Source of the DNA: Sphingobium sp.
Lineage (GTDB): Bacteria > Pseudomonadota > Alphaproteobacteria > Sphingomonadales > Sphingomonadaceae
Direction of reading: 5' to 3'
Assembly: GCA_035196065.1 (NCBI GenBank)
Contig: CP136575.1
Coordinates: forward strand, 1,393,001-1,457,000
Length of the DNA: 64,000 bases
This document shows, in pieces, positions 8,012 through 16,821 of this stretch (positions are counted from its first letter, which is position 1; each line of letters starts with the position of its first letter). The notes under the pieces are model-generated. The model was not told where the DNA came from. It did not search any database and worked only from the letters and a program-made list of their open reading frames with translations. The position numbers were made by a program, and so were the translations under genes.

Positions 8012-9175
8012 TTACAGTCGGTTAGACGGCGGTGGTTCCGGCAGCGTAGCGAGCGGTTTACCCCAACCTATCGGCACTTCGCGCAACATGGCAACCAGCT
8101 CGGTCTGGTTCGACAGGCCCGTCTTGGCGTAAATGCCCTTGAGCAGATATTTGCCGGCTTCTTTCGAAACGCCCCGATCTGAGGCATAGCCGCGCACGCC
8201 TGATCCCTGAACCAGGAATGTAGCCAGCCGCGCCTCGGCCGCGGTCAGATCAAAACTGGTTTGCAGCGCCTCTACCATGTCATTGGAAACCGCGATTTTC
8301 TGCCCTCCGACCAGCATCAGTGCTGTGCCGCCGACACCGTTGGCAAAGCTTTCGCCTTGCGCCGTAGGGACCGCGACTGCGCTCATCAACAATTGCCCGT
8401 CATCTTGGGTGCGGGCGTTGAAGGTAATCGATCGCGATTTGCCGTGGCCTGCCGCCATCTCGGCAAGGTCGCGCTGCGTGGCAGGGTCGTCGAGCAACAG
8501 CCGGCCATGGTGCAGCTTTATGCCACCACCGCGATCAAGCAAGGCTTGCGCCCGACTATTGGCCATCAACAGTTCAAGGCTGGGGCCAAGCGCGATGACA
8601 CAATAGGGCGAGGAATCAATGAGGTCGGTTGCGGTCGCTGCGCGCAAATCCGCTTCCCCGATCCTACGGCTGATCCGCGCGGCACGCTGGATATGCGGGA
8701 TCAGCATCGAAATTGCTTCCGGCAAATTGCCGGGGTCGCAGTCTGACGGTCCCGGGCAGACAATGCCCATATGATCGGGCCCTTGCCGGTCGAGCATGCC
8801 GAGGATTGCGAGTTCGTAACCCCAGGGGCCAAGGAAATGACGATAGAATTTCGTCTCCTTGAAATCATGCCGATCGATCAACTGATCGCTGAGCACGACA
8901 TCGCCTAGCCGCATCTCGTGGCCGCGTATCGACCATTCGTGGCGGCCGGTAAAATGCTGCAGATAGGCGTCCCGCGCCAGCGGGTGGACCCCGGTAGAGC
9001 CAATGAAGCGGCCTGCAGGCGGATCGAGCCTTTCCCAGACGACAAAGGCCACATGCCATTCGCGCGGCGCGAAGAAATCGATCATTGAGGTAAGCGCAAT
9101 ATCCCAATGTGCGGGCACCAGTGCCGCTTCATAGATTTGGGAGACCACCCGATCATAGTTATCGAGTTCCAGCAT
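8012..9175 (-). CDS. LuxR-type helix-turn-helix transcriptional regulator
   Basis: The 387-residue protein ends in a LuxR-type DNA-binding domain (about residues 305-365): FDLTAAEARLATFLVQG, the turn and recognition helix GVSKEAGKYLLKGIYAKTG, and SNQTELVAML. The N-terminal 300 residues are acidic/aromatic with a PAS-like stretch around residues 185-290 (SSPYCVIALGPSLELLMANS), so a sensory input is likely; the ligand is unknown. There is no receiver Asp site. It is divergent from the sterol-desaturase-like gene (about 90 bases between starts), making that gene a plausible target. Confidence 0.85.
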   Translation of the reverse strand: MLELDNYDRVVSQIYEAALVPAHWDIALTSMIDFFAPREWHVAFVVWERLDPPAGRFIGSTGVHPLARDAYLQHFTGRHEWSIRGHEMRLGDVVLSDQLIDRHDFKETKFYRHFLGPWGYELAILGMLDRQGPDHMGIVCPGPSDCDPGNLPEAISMLIPHIQRAARISRRIGEADLRAATATDLIDSSPYCVIALGPSLELLMANSRAQALLDRGGGIKLHHGRLLLDDPATQRDLAEMAAGHGKSRSITFNARTQDDGQLLMSAVAVPTAQGESFANGVGGTALMLVGGQKIAVSNDMVEALQTSFDLTAAEARLATFLVQGSGVRGYASDRGVSKEAGKYLLKGIYAKTGLSNQTELVAMLREVPIGWGKPLATLPEPPPSNRL

Positions 9176-9263
9176 AGCCTGATATTAGGCGCGTTGCTGC
9201 TGGAGTAAAGCCTCATAGAATGGGCGATTGCACTTACCGCGCACCAAATATAGACAGCCGGCC

Positions 9264-10007
9264 ATGGCAGCCGTCCTTATCTCTGCACTTGCGATGACGC
9301 TGATCGTGGGGCTGCGCTATCTGGCGACCAGCGGTTTTTTCGCATGGCTAACGCAAAGGGTGCGTCCGGGGCTCTACGCTAAGCTTGGTCCGCAAATGCG
9401 GCGGGAAGTTTATTGGTCGTTGCTGTCTGCCGGAATTTACGGGATACCCTCCGGCATCGTCGCCTGGGGCTGGCAGAATATGGGGTGGACCCGCATCTAT
9501 TCTGATATCAACGCTTGGCCTGTCTGGTATCTGCCGCTGTCGGTGCTGCTTTACCTTATCGCGCATGACAGCTGGTTTTATTGGACGCACCGCTGGATGC
9601 ATACACCGCGGCTGTTCCGTATCGCCCATGCCGTCCACCATGACAGCCGCCCGCCCACTGCATGGGCCGCGATGAGCTTTCACCCATGGGAAGCGCTGAC
9701 CGGCGCTGTTGTTATTCCGGCGTTGGTGTTTCTAATTCCGATCCATATCGGCGCGCTGGGTTTTGTGCTGTTCCTGATGACGCTGATGGGGATCACCAAC
9801 CATATGGGTTGGGAAATGTTTCCGCGCTTCATGGTTCATGGCCGGTTAGGGAAGTGGCTGATAACGGCAACACATCATCAAAAGCATCACGATGCTTATA
9901 GGGGGAATTATGGCCTTTATTTCCGGTTTTGGGATCGCCTTTGCGGCACCGATCTTGGCCTTGGCAGTTTTGACAACAAGCGTCGCGGCGACCGCGTCAG
10001 CGGATAG
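9264..10007 (+). CDS. Sterol desaturase / fatty acid hydroxylase family membrane protein
   Basis: This 247-residue integral membrane di-iron enzyme has the three histidine clusters of the family: HDSWFYWTHRWMH near residue 98, HAVHHDS near 120, and HHQKHHDAYRGNYG near 205. Several membrane segments surround them. The family uses O2 to hydroxylate or desaturate lipids. Substrate is unknown; nearness to carotenoid genes makes a carotenoid ring hydroxylase conceivable, but it is not a CrtZ. I chose ATG at 9264, just before the first membrane segment. Its 3' end overlaps the next gene by 98 bases in another frame. Confidence 0.88.
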   Translation: MAAVLISALAMTLIVGLRYLATSGFFAWLTQRVRPGLYAKLGPQMRREVYWSLLSAGIYGIPSGIVAWGWQNMGWTRIYSDINAWPVWYLPLSVLLYLIAHDSWFYWTHRWMHTPRLFRIAHAVHHDSRPPTAWAAMSFHPWEALTGAVVIPALVFLIPIHIGALGFVLFLMTLMGITNHMGWEMFPRFMVHGRLGKWLITATHHQKHHDAYRGNYGLYFRFWDRLCGTDLGLGSFDNKRRGDRVSG

Positions 10008-10371
10008 CCAACTGGAAGTATCGGTTACGGGACTGCGCAACCAAAAAGGCAATGTGTTGATCTGCCTGACCGCCAACCCCAAGGCTTTCCCAGACTGTTC
10101 GAAAGATGCCAACGCCATCAAGCGGGTGGTTAAGGCAAATGCTGCCAGTTCGGTTGTCTTTGTTGGAGCCGCCCCGGGTACCTACGCCTTGTCGCTGATT
10201 CACGATGAAAACGGTAACGGAAAACTCGATACCGCGATGGCGATACCGCGCGAAGGCTTTGGCTTTTCGCGCAATCCAAAAATTGCGTTTGGCCCACCGA
10301 AATTCACTGCAGCAGCCTTTGCGTTCAGCGGCAGCGGCAGTCAGTCGGTGCGTATGAAATATATGTTCTGA
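9910..10371 (+). CDS. DUF2141 domain secreted protein
   Basis: The 153-residue protein has a hydrophobic leader (GIAFAAPILALAVLTTSVAATASA) and a DUF2141 beta-sandwich: SVTGLRNQKGNVLICL, the acidic loop HDENGNGKLDTAMAIPREGFGFS (Ca-binding-like), and FGPPKF. The function of DUF2141 is unknown. The ATG at 9910 is preceded by a strong GGGGGA ribosome-binding site that itself lies inside the upstream gene, so the 98-base overlap appears real and translation is probably coupled. Confidence 0.85.
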   Translation: MAFISGFGIAFAAPILALAVLTTSVAATASADSQLEVSVTGLRNQKGNVLICLTANPKAFPDCSKDANAIKRVVKANAASSVVFVGAAPGTYALSLIHDENGNGKLDTAMAIPREGFGFSRNPKIAFGPPKFTAAAFAFSGSGSQSVRMKYMF

Positions 10372-10390
10372 TCGCTTTCGACCTGTTTGA

Positions 10391-10414
10391 ACGCCGGTGC
10401 TTGAAAGCCGGCGT
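10391..10414. terminator. Hairpin between convergent genes
   Basis: ACGCCGG pairs with CCGGCGT across a 10-base loop, midway between the DUF2141 gene and the convergent P450 gene. It has no T tract on either strand; a terminator role is inferred from position only. Confidence 0.35.
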
Positions 10415-10434
10415 ACCAACGGCGGCGTTCCGGT

Positions 10435-11646
10435 TCAGACGCGTTGCAGTTGAACCGGATAGGCGGTGATGCCGTGGAGGAAGGGACTGGCGAGTCGTGT
10501 CGGCTTTTCCTGCGGCACGACATGCAGGCCGCGGTCGAGTAGTTCGTTGATCATTGTATCAAGCTGGATTTCGGCTAGCCGCGCGCCAACGCAGCGGTGG
10601 ATGCCATGGCCAAAGGCGACGTGGCGGCGGGCGTTTTCGCGACCGATGTCAAATCTGTCCGCATCGGTAAAGACGGCCTCGTCGCGATTGCCGGAAATAT
10701 ACCAGAGGATGATCTTTTCGCCGGCCTTCAATTGCTGCCCCGCCAGTTCGACATCACAGGTCGTGGTCCGCCGCATGTGGGTGACGGGCGATTGCCAGCG
10801 GATGATTTCCTGCGATGCGTTAGAGACGAGGGACCGGTCCGCGCGCATCCGCTCGAGCTGTTCTGGATAGCGGGCAAGCGCATCGACCAGTCCGCTCATC
10901 GAGTTGCGGGTCGTGTCGTTGCCGCCGACGATCAGCAATGCGATATTGGCGATGCGTTCGATTGCAGTCAGATTGCCCATCGCTTCCGAATGCACCATCC
11001 GGCTCAATAAATCGTCTGCGGGCGGCTGGCTCCGCCGTTCTTCGAGCAATGCGTCGAAGCGTTGTAGCATGATGCCCATTTCGACGAAAAAGGCCTGCGC
11101 ATAGTGCTCCGTCATCACCTCGGGCGAGACATTGCTCGCCATGTCGGACCATTTGCGCAAGTTCATCCGCTCTTCCCAAGGGAAATCGAGGACGATCGCC
11201 AGCATGCCGATGGTCAGCGGGATCGACACCTGTTCGACCCAGTCGAAAGTCTCGCCAATAGGCAATGCGTCGAACAACTCCTTCGTGCGTGCTTTGACCT
11301 GCTTCTCGCGTTGCGCCATCTGGCTGGGGCTGAACGCAGCCGCGACAACGCGGCGCTGTTCGGTATGGCGCGGCGGGTCCATCGCGATGAAGTTTGGAAA
11401 TTCAGATCCCTCGGCACCCTCGGCGATGGTGATGTTGCCGGTTTCGGAGGAATAGGTCGCCGGGTCCAGTTCAACCTTCTGGATCAAATCATGCGTCACG
11501 ACCGACCAATAGCCGCCATAGGGGCTGTCAGCACGCCAGCTGACCGGCGCATCGCGTCGCAGCGCGGCAAAGGGTTCGCGCCAGCTGCCTGCGGTATAGA
11601 GGCTGGTGTCGCTGAGATCGACGGGGGTAATTGCGCGGTCTGCCAT
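10435..11646 (-). CDS. Cytochrome P450
   Basis: The 403-residue soluble bacterial P450 shows all the class hallmarks: the I-helix oxygen-binding GGNDTTRN, the K-helix ExxR (EIIR), and the heme loop [11 protein letters not shown] with proximal Cys352. It would mono-oxygenate a small hydrophobic substrate using electrons from an external ferredoxin/reductase, which are not encoded here. It lies three bases behind the FMO gene on the same strand, so the two oxygenases are one transcription unit and may act on one catabolic substrate, such as a terpenoid or alicyclic compound. The substrate cannot be assigned. Confidence 0.95.
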   Translation of the reverse strand: MADRAITPVDLSDTSLYTAGSWREPFAALRRDAPVSWRADSPYGGYWSVVTHDLIQKVELDPATYSSETGNITIAEGAEGSEFPNFIAMDPPRHTEQRRVVAAAFSPSQMAQREKQVKARTKELFDALPIGETFDWVEQVSIPLTIGMLAIVLDFPWEERMNLRKWSDMASNVSPEVMTEHYAQAFFVEMGIMLQRFDALLEERRSQPPADDLLSRMVHSEAMGNLTAIERIANIALLIVGGNDTTRNSMSGLVDALARYPEQLERMRADRSLVSNASQEIIRWQSPVTHMRRTTTCDVELAGQQLKAGEKIILWYISGNRDEAVFTDADRFDIGRENARRHVAFGHGIHRCVGARLAEIQLDTMINELLDRGLHVVPQEKPTRLASPFLHGITAYPVQLQRV

Positions 11647-11649
11647 GGC

Positions 11650-13011
11650 TTAAGCCTCCTCCAATTCGCGCGCTGCTAGCGGCGGGGCATGTCCCCGAGA
11701 TGCAGCGCGTTTTGCGCCCTTTGCCAGTTCCTTGTTCAAGGCGCTGCAATAATGGTCGAAATCGAGCTGGATGGTGTGCCGGCGCGACTGATAGTAAAAT
11801 CCGGTATAATAATCTTCGTCGGCCTGGATGATGCGTTCCATTTCCGCTTCAGGCGGCGGCGCATATTTGCCGGCGAGATAGGCGCCTACCAGTTTCGACT
11901 GCTGCTCTGCAAAATTGACCAGCGTCGGCAAGGGTTGCGCCAGTCCCATATAGAACAGGTCGGGCACGCCGGGTTTCATGATGCGCTTGAACAAGGGCGG
12001 CGGGCGGTTGTCGCTGTCAGCCAGAAATGCCGGGTCGTCGAAAAAGGGGAAGCTGATGTCATAGCCGGTGGCCCAGACGATTACGTCCACACTCTCGCGG
12101 CTACCATCGGTGAAGACCACGCCGTCGCCATCAAGCCGTTCGATCCCGGGTTTCATGGTGAGGTCGCCTGATCCGGCACGCAGCAGGAATTCCCCCGATA
12201 CCGTGCCATGGCTTTCGAACATGCCATATTCGGGTTCAGGCAGGCCGTAATCGGGCATCGTACCGATCAGCTTGCGAACCATCCGTTCGCCGATCCTGTG
12301 ACGCAACCAGCGCGGCATCCATGCCGGGGCAGGGTTTTTGTCACCGGGCTTGCCGCCGATATATTTGGGGAAGACCCAGACGCCACGGCGCGCCGATACA
12401 AAGAGTTTTTCAGCGATCGGGCGCGATGATAATTCGGATGAAATATCCATCGAGCTGTTGCCAAGGCCCACGACCAGCACTCTTTTCCCGATGCAGTCGA
12501 TTGGATCGAAGGGAGAGCGATATTGGTGCGAATGGATTTGCGGTCCGTTGAAACTGCCAGGATATTCGGGGATGCGCGCGGCCCAATGATGACCATTGGC
12601 AACTACTAGCGCATCATAGCGTTTAGTCTCGCCGGTCGAGAGCGTGACATCCCAGCCACCGTCCGCGCGGCGCTTTGTCTTTTCGACGCGGGTGTTGAAG
12701 GTGATGTGCGGACGGATGCCGAAATGGTCGACATAATCGTGGAAATATTGAAGCAGTTGCGAATGGTGCGGATAATCGGGCCAGTCTTCGGGCACCGGAT
12801 AATCTTCGAATGCCAGCCGCCATTTCGATGTGTCGATATGCAGGCTCTTGTAGCAGGCAGACATGCCATTGGGATTGTTGAAATACCAGTTGCCACCGAT
12901 ATCGTCCGACGCCTCATAGACGTCGAACGCGATGCCATAATCCTTGAGCCGCTTGGCTGTGGTAAAGCCAGAACAGCCAGCGCCGATGATACAAACCTTG
13001 GGCAGGTTCAT
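11650..13011 (-). CDS. Flavin-containing monooxygenase (FMO / Baeyer-Villiger-like)
   Basis: The 453-residue protein has two dinucleotide folds: FAD site IIGAGCSGFTTAKRL at the N-terminus and NADPH site VVGLGNSSMDISSEL near residue 185. Between them is the FMO fingerprint FNGPQIHSHQY, then the VWATGYD segment late in the protein. It would use NADPH and O2 to oxygenate a heteroatom or ketone. ATG at 13011 follows a GGAGAG ribosome-binding site. It leads a two-gene operon with the P450. Upstream, TTTAA and TTAAA arms around 13060-13080 might be an operator, but I am not sure. Confidence 0.93.
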   Translation of the reverse strand: MNLPKVCIIGAGCSGFTTAKRLKDYGIAFDVYEASDDIGGNWYFNNPNGMSACYKSLHIDTSKWRLAFEDYPVPEDWPDYPHHSQLLQYFHDYVDHFGIRPHITFNTRVEKTKRRADGGWDVTLSTGETKRYDALVVANGHHWAARIPEYPGSFNGPQIHSHQYRSPFDPIDCIGKRVLVVGLGNSSMDISSELSSRPIAEKLFVSARRGVWVFPKYIGGKPGDKNPAPAWMPRWLRHRIGERMVRKLIGTMPDYGLPEPEYGMFESHGTVSGEFLLRAGSGDLTMKPGIERLDGDGVVFTDGSRESVDVIVWATGYDISFPFFDDPAFLADSDNRPPPLFKRIMKPGVPDLFYMGLAQPLPTLVNFAEQQSKLVGAYLAGKYAPPPEAEMERIIQADEDYYTGFYYQSRRHTIQLDFDHYCSALNKELAKGAKRAASRGHAPPLAARELEEA

Positions 13012-13106
13012 GTCGCTCTCCCGTTTTTCCGCGCAATGCACGGTCTCCGGGAACGAGTATGTTTAAACGCGCGATTAAAGTCTAGCCCTATGCAAGGACC
13101 ATACTG

Positions 13107-14081
13107 CTATTCTGCAGAAAGTAGAGCGATCGTTGCGGCATCAGACGCCGCAAGGCTGGTGGCGACCAGTTGCGTTTTCACGAAATAGGCGATCCAGCGC
13201 AAGATCTTGCCGGTGCTGCGCAATACGGTTGCAGGATGATCGCGTAGCGCACGCAGCAACAGGCCGAAGCGGATCTTGTACGGATCACGGCACAAGAGGC
13301 GGATATAGGCCTCTGCCCGGCGCGGCGAGCGCGGCAATGCCTTGATCTCCCGCAGCATGACCTGTGCGGCAAGCGCATGGATCTGCCGCGCCCGTGCACT
13401 GGTCAGGCTGCCCTTGTGCCGCCGGTAGAGGTACAGATCCTCGGCTATCGGAAAAAAGGCGAATTGCCGTGCGGCGCGCAGCCAGAAATCATAATCTTCC
13501 ACACCGAACAGCGTCTCGTCATAGCCGCGCAGCGCCTGCTGGACTTCGCGGCGATAAAGGAAGCTACAGCCGACTGCATTACCGAACACCAGCTGGTCGG
13601 CAGGTGCGACCGCGACTTTCTGCCCGGGAACGCCGTCTTCATCGATCAAGCGGTAATCCGAATGGAACACCGCATGGCCCGGATTGGCTTTCGCCTCCGC
13701 GACCAGTGTTTCCAGCATGTGCGGGCGCAACAGATTGTCATCGGACGTCCAACTGAAAAGTTCGCCGCGGGCCAGTCTGAAACCGACATTGAGGCTGGCT
13801 GGCAGTTTGGAATTTGTCGCATTGCGATGAAGGCGGATGCGCGCGTCGCGGGCCGCATATTCGGCCAGGATTTCAGGCGTCGCATCGGTTGAACAATCAT
13901 CCACCGCGATCAGTTCAAAGTCAGCAAAGCTTTGTGCAAGGATGGAATCAAGGGCATCGCGCAGATAGCATGCGCCGTTAAACACGGGCAGCACGATTGA
14001 AACCAGCGGCACAGTGCGTGCGCTGGCGGGTTTTGCATGATTGCCGTGTATTTCGACCCGATCATTCACGCTTCGTCGCAT
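13107..14081 (-). CDS. Family 2 glycosyltransferase
   Basis: The 324-residue protein has a GT-A fold: VSIVLPVFNGACYLRDALDSIL and LIAVDDCSTDATPEIL nucleotide-binding strands, the SWTSDDNLLRP segment holding a DxD-like metal site, and VEDYDFWLRAA as the acceptor/catalytic-base region. A C-terminal helix near residue 300 may anchor it to the membrane. It would transfer a sugar from a nucleotide donor, probably for surface polysaccharide; donor and acceptor are unknown. The frame is open to 14945, but family similarity begins only near 14040, so I start at ATG 14081 (GTG 14069 is an alternative). Confidence 0.88.
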   Translation of the reverse strand: MRRSVNDRVEIHGNHAKPASARTVPLVSIVLPVFNGACYLRDALDSILAQSFADFELIAVDDCSTDATPEILAEYAARDARIRLHRNATNSKLPASLNVGFRLARGELFSWTSDDNLLRPHMLETLVAEAKANPGHAVFHSDYRLIDEDGVPGQKVAVAPADQLVFGNAVGCSFLYRREVQQALRGYDETLFGVEDYDFWLRAARQFAFFPIAEDLYLYRRHKGSLTSARARQIHALAAQVMLREIKALPRSPRRAEAYIRLLCRDPYKIRFGLLLRALRDHPATVLRSTGKILRWIAYFVKTQLVATSLAASDAATIALLSAE

Positions 14082-14174
14082 AGCAGCAAAGATTGAACGA
14101 TTTCTTGATGGTAAGCGGGCAGGTGGGGCTTCGCCGATATGGCGGTTAGCCATGCCGGTTCTTATCTCCGGTAT

Positions 14175-15026
14175 ATGAAAACTGCCCCTTTTGCCATGCT
14201 GACCGGCGCTGCTTTGCTCCTGCTTCCTGCCATCGCTTCGGCGCAGCCTGCGGGCAGTGGCCGTCCGCCAGAGGATCGCAACAGCCTTGTCCTCGGATTG
14301 GGTGGCGGGATTGCTCCGGAATATGAAGGTGCAGACGACTATGGCTTTCAGCCCGGCGGTGTGATTCAGGGCAAGGTTGACGGTTTCGATTTCCAGGTGC
14401 GTGGGCCCAATATCTATGTCGATTTGTTGCGCGATGCCCCCGAAAGCCGATGGAACCTGATTGCCGGGCCGGTGGCGCAGGTGCGTTTTGAACGCAACAG
14501 CCGCAACGATATCGACGATCCGCGCGTCGCCGCGCTTGGCACGCGCGACACAGCGGTCGAATTGGGGGGCTATGTTGGCATTGGCCGCAAGGGTTTCCTT
14601 ATTCCGCCCGCCAGCCTTACCTTTGATCTCGCCTTTGTGCGCGATGTTGCCGGCGCGCATGACAGTTTCATCCTGACGCCGGGCGTTGCCCTGTCCAGTC
14701 CGCTGTCGCAGCGCAGCTTTGCCCGGCTGGGGGTGACGGCTGACTATGTCGGCAAGGGCTACGGTCGCACCTATTTCGATGTCGCGGCCTTGCCCAACCC
14801 CGATGCACTGCCTGCTTATGCGACGCGCGGCAGCGGCTTGAAAAGCATCGGTACGACATTCCTCCTCACTCATGATCTTGGCGGCGATAACCGCAAAGGC
14901 TGGGCGTTGTTCGGCCTTGCCGGTTATAAAAGGCTGCTCGGCCAATATGCCCGGTCACCGATTGTGCGCGATGCGGGCAGTGCCGACCAGTTTCTGGGCA
15001 TAGCCGGGATTGCCTACGCCTTTTGA
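14175..15026 (+). CDS. MipA/OmpV family outer-membrane protein
   Basis: The 283-residue protein has a signal peptide cleaved after ASA (about residue 22) and beta-barrel character: alternating strands and a C-terminal aromatic Phe. Near its start it has the MipA pattern VLGLGGGIAPEYEGADDYGFQPGG. Family members sit in the outer membrane; E. coli MipA scaffolds murein enzymes, but most are of unknown role. ATG at 14175 begins the signal peptide; an upstream start at 14139 would bury it. Confidence 0.88.
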   Translation: MKTAPFAMLTGAALLLLPAIASAQPAGSGRPPEDRNSLVLGLGGGIAPEYEGADDYGFQPGGVIQGKVDGFDFQVRGPNIYVDLLRDAPESRWNLIAGPVAQVRFERNSRNDIDDPRVAALGTRDTAVELGGYVGIGRKGFLIPPASLTFDLAFVRDVAGAHDSFILTPGVALSSPLSQRSFARLGVTADYVGKGYGRTYFDVAALPNPDALPAYATRGSGLKSIGTTFLLTHDLGGDNRKGWALFGLAGYKRLLGQYARSPIVRDAGSADQFLGIAGIAYAF

Positions 15027-15030
15027 CCGA

Positions 15031-15891
15031 TCAGATCGCGTTCACCGGTATGCGCAGATAGACGTGCCCCCCGGCTGACGGGGGCGGCATAGCGCCGGCG
15101 CGAATATTGACCTGCAGCGAGGGCAGTATCAATTGCGGCGCATCCAGCGTCGCGTCGCGCGCCGTCCGCATTGCGACAAATGCGTCCTCGCTGATGCCGT
15201 CATGGGCATGGACATTCTGTGCCTTTTGTTCGGAAACGCTGGTTTCCCAGTGAAAGTTGCTTCGGCCTTCCGGCAGATAATCATGCCCCACAAAGATGCG
15301 GGTTTGGGGTGGCAGGGCGAGTATCTTGCGGATTGACCGGTAGAGCGTCGCTGCATCACCGCCGGGAAAATCGGCCCGTGCCGTGCCATAATCGGGCATG
15401 AACAGAGTATCGCCGACAAAGGCGGCATCGCCGATCAGGTAGGTGACGCAGGCCGGCGTGTGCCCCGGCGTGTGCAGGACAACGATCTCCAATTCGCCCA
15501 AGGGCAGGGTTTCACCCTCGGAAACGAGATGGCCGAAGTCGCCGCCATCCGGCTTTACATCGTCGGCTTCGAACAAAGCGCCGAACACGCGCTGGACGTC
15601 TGTTATGTAAGATCCGATCACGATGGGCGCGCCGGTTTTCTCATGTAGATAATGGGCGGCGGACAGATGGTCAGCATGGGCATGGCTTTCGAGTAGCCAC
15701 ACAAGTTCAAGCTGCTGTTCTGAAACATAGCTCAGCAACGCATCGGCTGACGCGGTTGATGTGCGTCCATTGCGCGGACTGAAATCAAGCACGGGATCAA
15801 TGATCGCGGCTTTTTTGCTGGTCGGATCATGCACGACATAACTCACCGTAAAGGTCGCGGGATCGAAAAAGCCTTTCACTTGCGGATTCAT
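15031..15891 (-). CDS. MBL-fold persulfide dioxygenase-like hydrolase (Blh/ETHE1 type)
   Basis: The 286-residue protein has a metallo-beta-lactamase fold with a full metal site: ESHAHADHLSAA (HxHxDH), HTPGHTPAC, VGDTLFMPDYG and FVGHDY. This matches ETHE1-like glutathione persulfide dioxygenases, which oxidise GSSH to sulfite with Fe(II). It is divergent from a BigR/SqrR-type repressor, with rhodanese and TauE genes following, the expected neighbours of this activity. ATG at 15891 has an AGGAGA ribosome-binding site. Downstream it converges on the MipA gene. Confidence 0.9.
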   Translation of the reverse strand: MNPQVKGFFDPATFTVSYVVHDPTSKKAAIIDPVLDFSPRNGRTSTASADALLSYVSEQQLELVWLLESHAHADHLSAAHYLHEKTGAPIVIGSYITDVQRVFGALFEADDVKPDGGDFGHLVSEGETLPLGELEIVVLHTPGHTPACVTYLIGDAAFVGDTLFMPDYGTARADFPGGDAATLYRSIRKILALPPQTRIFVGHDYLPEGRSNFHWETSVSEQKAQNVHAHDGISEDAFVAMRTARDATLDAPQLILPSLQVNIRAGAMPPPSAGGHVYLRIPVNAI

Positions 15892-15915
15892 GAGTCGTCT
15901 CCTTACAGCCATTAT

Positions 15916-15931
15916 ATTAGCACTTACTAAT
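15916..15931. promoter_or_regulatory. Candidate BigR-type operator
   Basis: An ATTAG-N6-CTAAT palindrome lies in the AT-rich 66-base gap between the divergent hydrolase and repressor genes. It is well placed to cover both promoters, as in known BigR autoregulation. The assignment rests on symmetry and position. Confidence 0.6.
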
Positions 15932-15957
15932 TTAGAATCAATGAATATATTGGCGTC

Positions 15958-16290
15958 ATGTTTGACCTCACCCGTTTTGATCTCGCCCTGTTTGAAGAAA
16001 ATGCCGGACGCGCGGCGGCTTTGCTGCGACTGCTAGGCAATGAAAAAAGGCTGATGCTGTTGTGCCAGCTTGTCGATGGCGAACTGTCCGTTGGCGAAAT
16101 GCAGCGCCGGATCGGCGTGTCACAATCGGCCTTGTCGCAGCATCTGGCCTTGCTGCGTGAGGAAGGCGTGGTCGCCACCCGCCGGGAAGGTCAGACGATT
16201 TATTACCGCATCTCGGATCATAGCGCGTTGCGGATCATTGAAACCCTGGCGGAACTGTTCTGCCCGCCGGAAATGAGGAAAACGCCATGA
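15958..16290 (+). CDS. bigR: ArsR-family persulfide-sensing repressor (BigR/SqrR-like)
   Basis: The 110-residue winged-helix protein has the ArsR recognition helix in VSQSALSQHLALLREEGVV. It has exactly two cysteines, Cys36 and Cys102, 66 residues apart, the same spacing as the persulfide-sensing pair of SqrR (41/107) and BigR (42/108). It probably represses the sulfur genes until reactive sulfur links the two Cys through a polysulfide. It lacks the metal-binding CVC of arsenic sensors. Its last codons overlap the rhodanese start (ATGA). Confidence 0.88.
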   Translation: MFDLTRFDLALFEENAGRAAALLRLLGNEKRLMLLCQLVDGELSVGEMQRRIGVSQSALSQHLALLREEGVVATRREGQTIYYRISDHSALRIIETLAELFCPPEMRKTP

Positions 16291-16820
16291 CAGCCATATT
16301 GCACAAGCTCTCCCCCGCCGAAGTGCGCGCGCGGCTCGACGCTGGCCGGGCGGTGCTGGTCGATATTCGAGAGCCGGATGAATTTGCCCGCGCCCGCATC
16401 AAGGGTGCGCAATCACAGCCATTGTCGAAATGGGAGCAGGCGCATCTCGCCATCGATCCCGACGCCGATGTCGTCTTCACCTGCCGTTCGGGTATGCGCA
16501 CTGCCGGGGCGTGCGACCGGCTGGCGGCAAGGGTTTCGGGTGAGGCTTTCATCCTCGACGGCGGGCTTGATGCCTGGGCGAAGGCCGGCCTTCCGGTCGA
16601 AAGCAACGCTGATGCCCCGATGGAGATCATGCGGCAGGTACAGATTGCCGCAGGTTCGTTGGTTCTGATCGGTGCATTGCTCGGCTTTTTCGTCGCGCCG
16701 GCATGGTACGGGCTGTCGGCCTTTGTTGGTGCCGGGCTTACCTTCGCCGGGGTGACGGGCTTTTGCGGCATGGCGCGGCTCTTGATGCTCATGCCATGGA
16801 ATCGCGTGCGCAACGCCTGA
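16287..16820 (+). CDS. Rhodanese fused to a two-helix membrane domain (YgaP-like)
   Basis: The N-terminal ~105 residues are a rhodanese domain with active-site loop CRSGMRT and catalytic Cys66. The C-terminal ~65 residues contain two membrane segments (DUF2892 type), as in E. coli YgaP. It moves sulfane sulfur between thiosulfate or persulfides and an acceptor at the inner membrane. It overlaps the repressor gene by four bases, and TauE starts one base after its stop codon. Confidence 0.92.
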   Translation: MTAILHKLSPAEVRARLDAGRAVLVDIREPDEFARARIKGAQSQPLSKWEQAHLAIDPDADVVFTCRSGMRTAGACDRLAARVSGEAFILDGGLDAWAKAGLPVESNADAPMEIMRQVQIAAGSLVLIGALLGFFVAPAWYGLSAFVGAGLTFAGVTGFCGMARLLMLMPWNRVRNA

Positions 16821-16821
16821 C

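Noticed and set aside
9264-10007. Calling the membrane oxygenase CrtZ
   Set aside because: It is longer and its histidine boxes are of the sterol desaturase type, not the CrtZ pattern.
14082-14945. N-terminal extension of the glycosyltransferase frame to 14945
   Set aside because: The extra ~290 residues lie opposite the MipA-family gene and look like antisense sequence; GT2 similarity starts only after ATG 14081.
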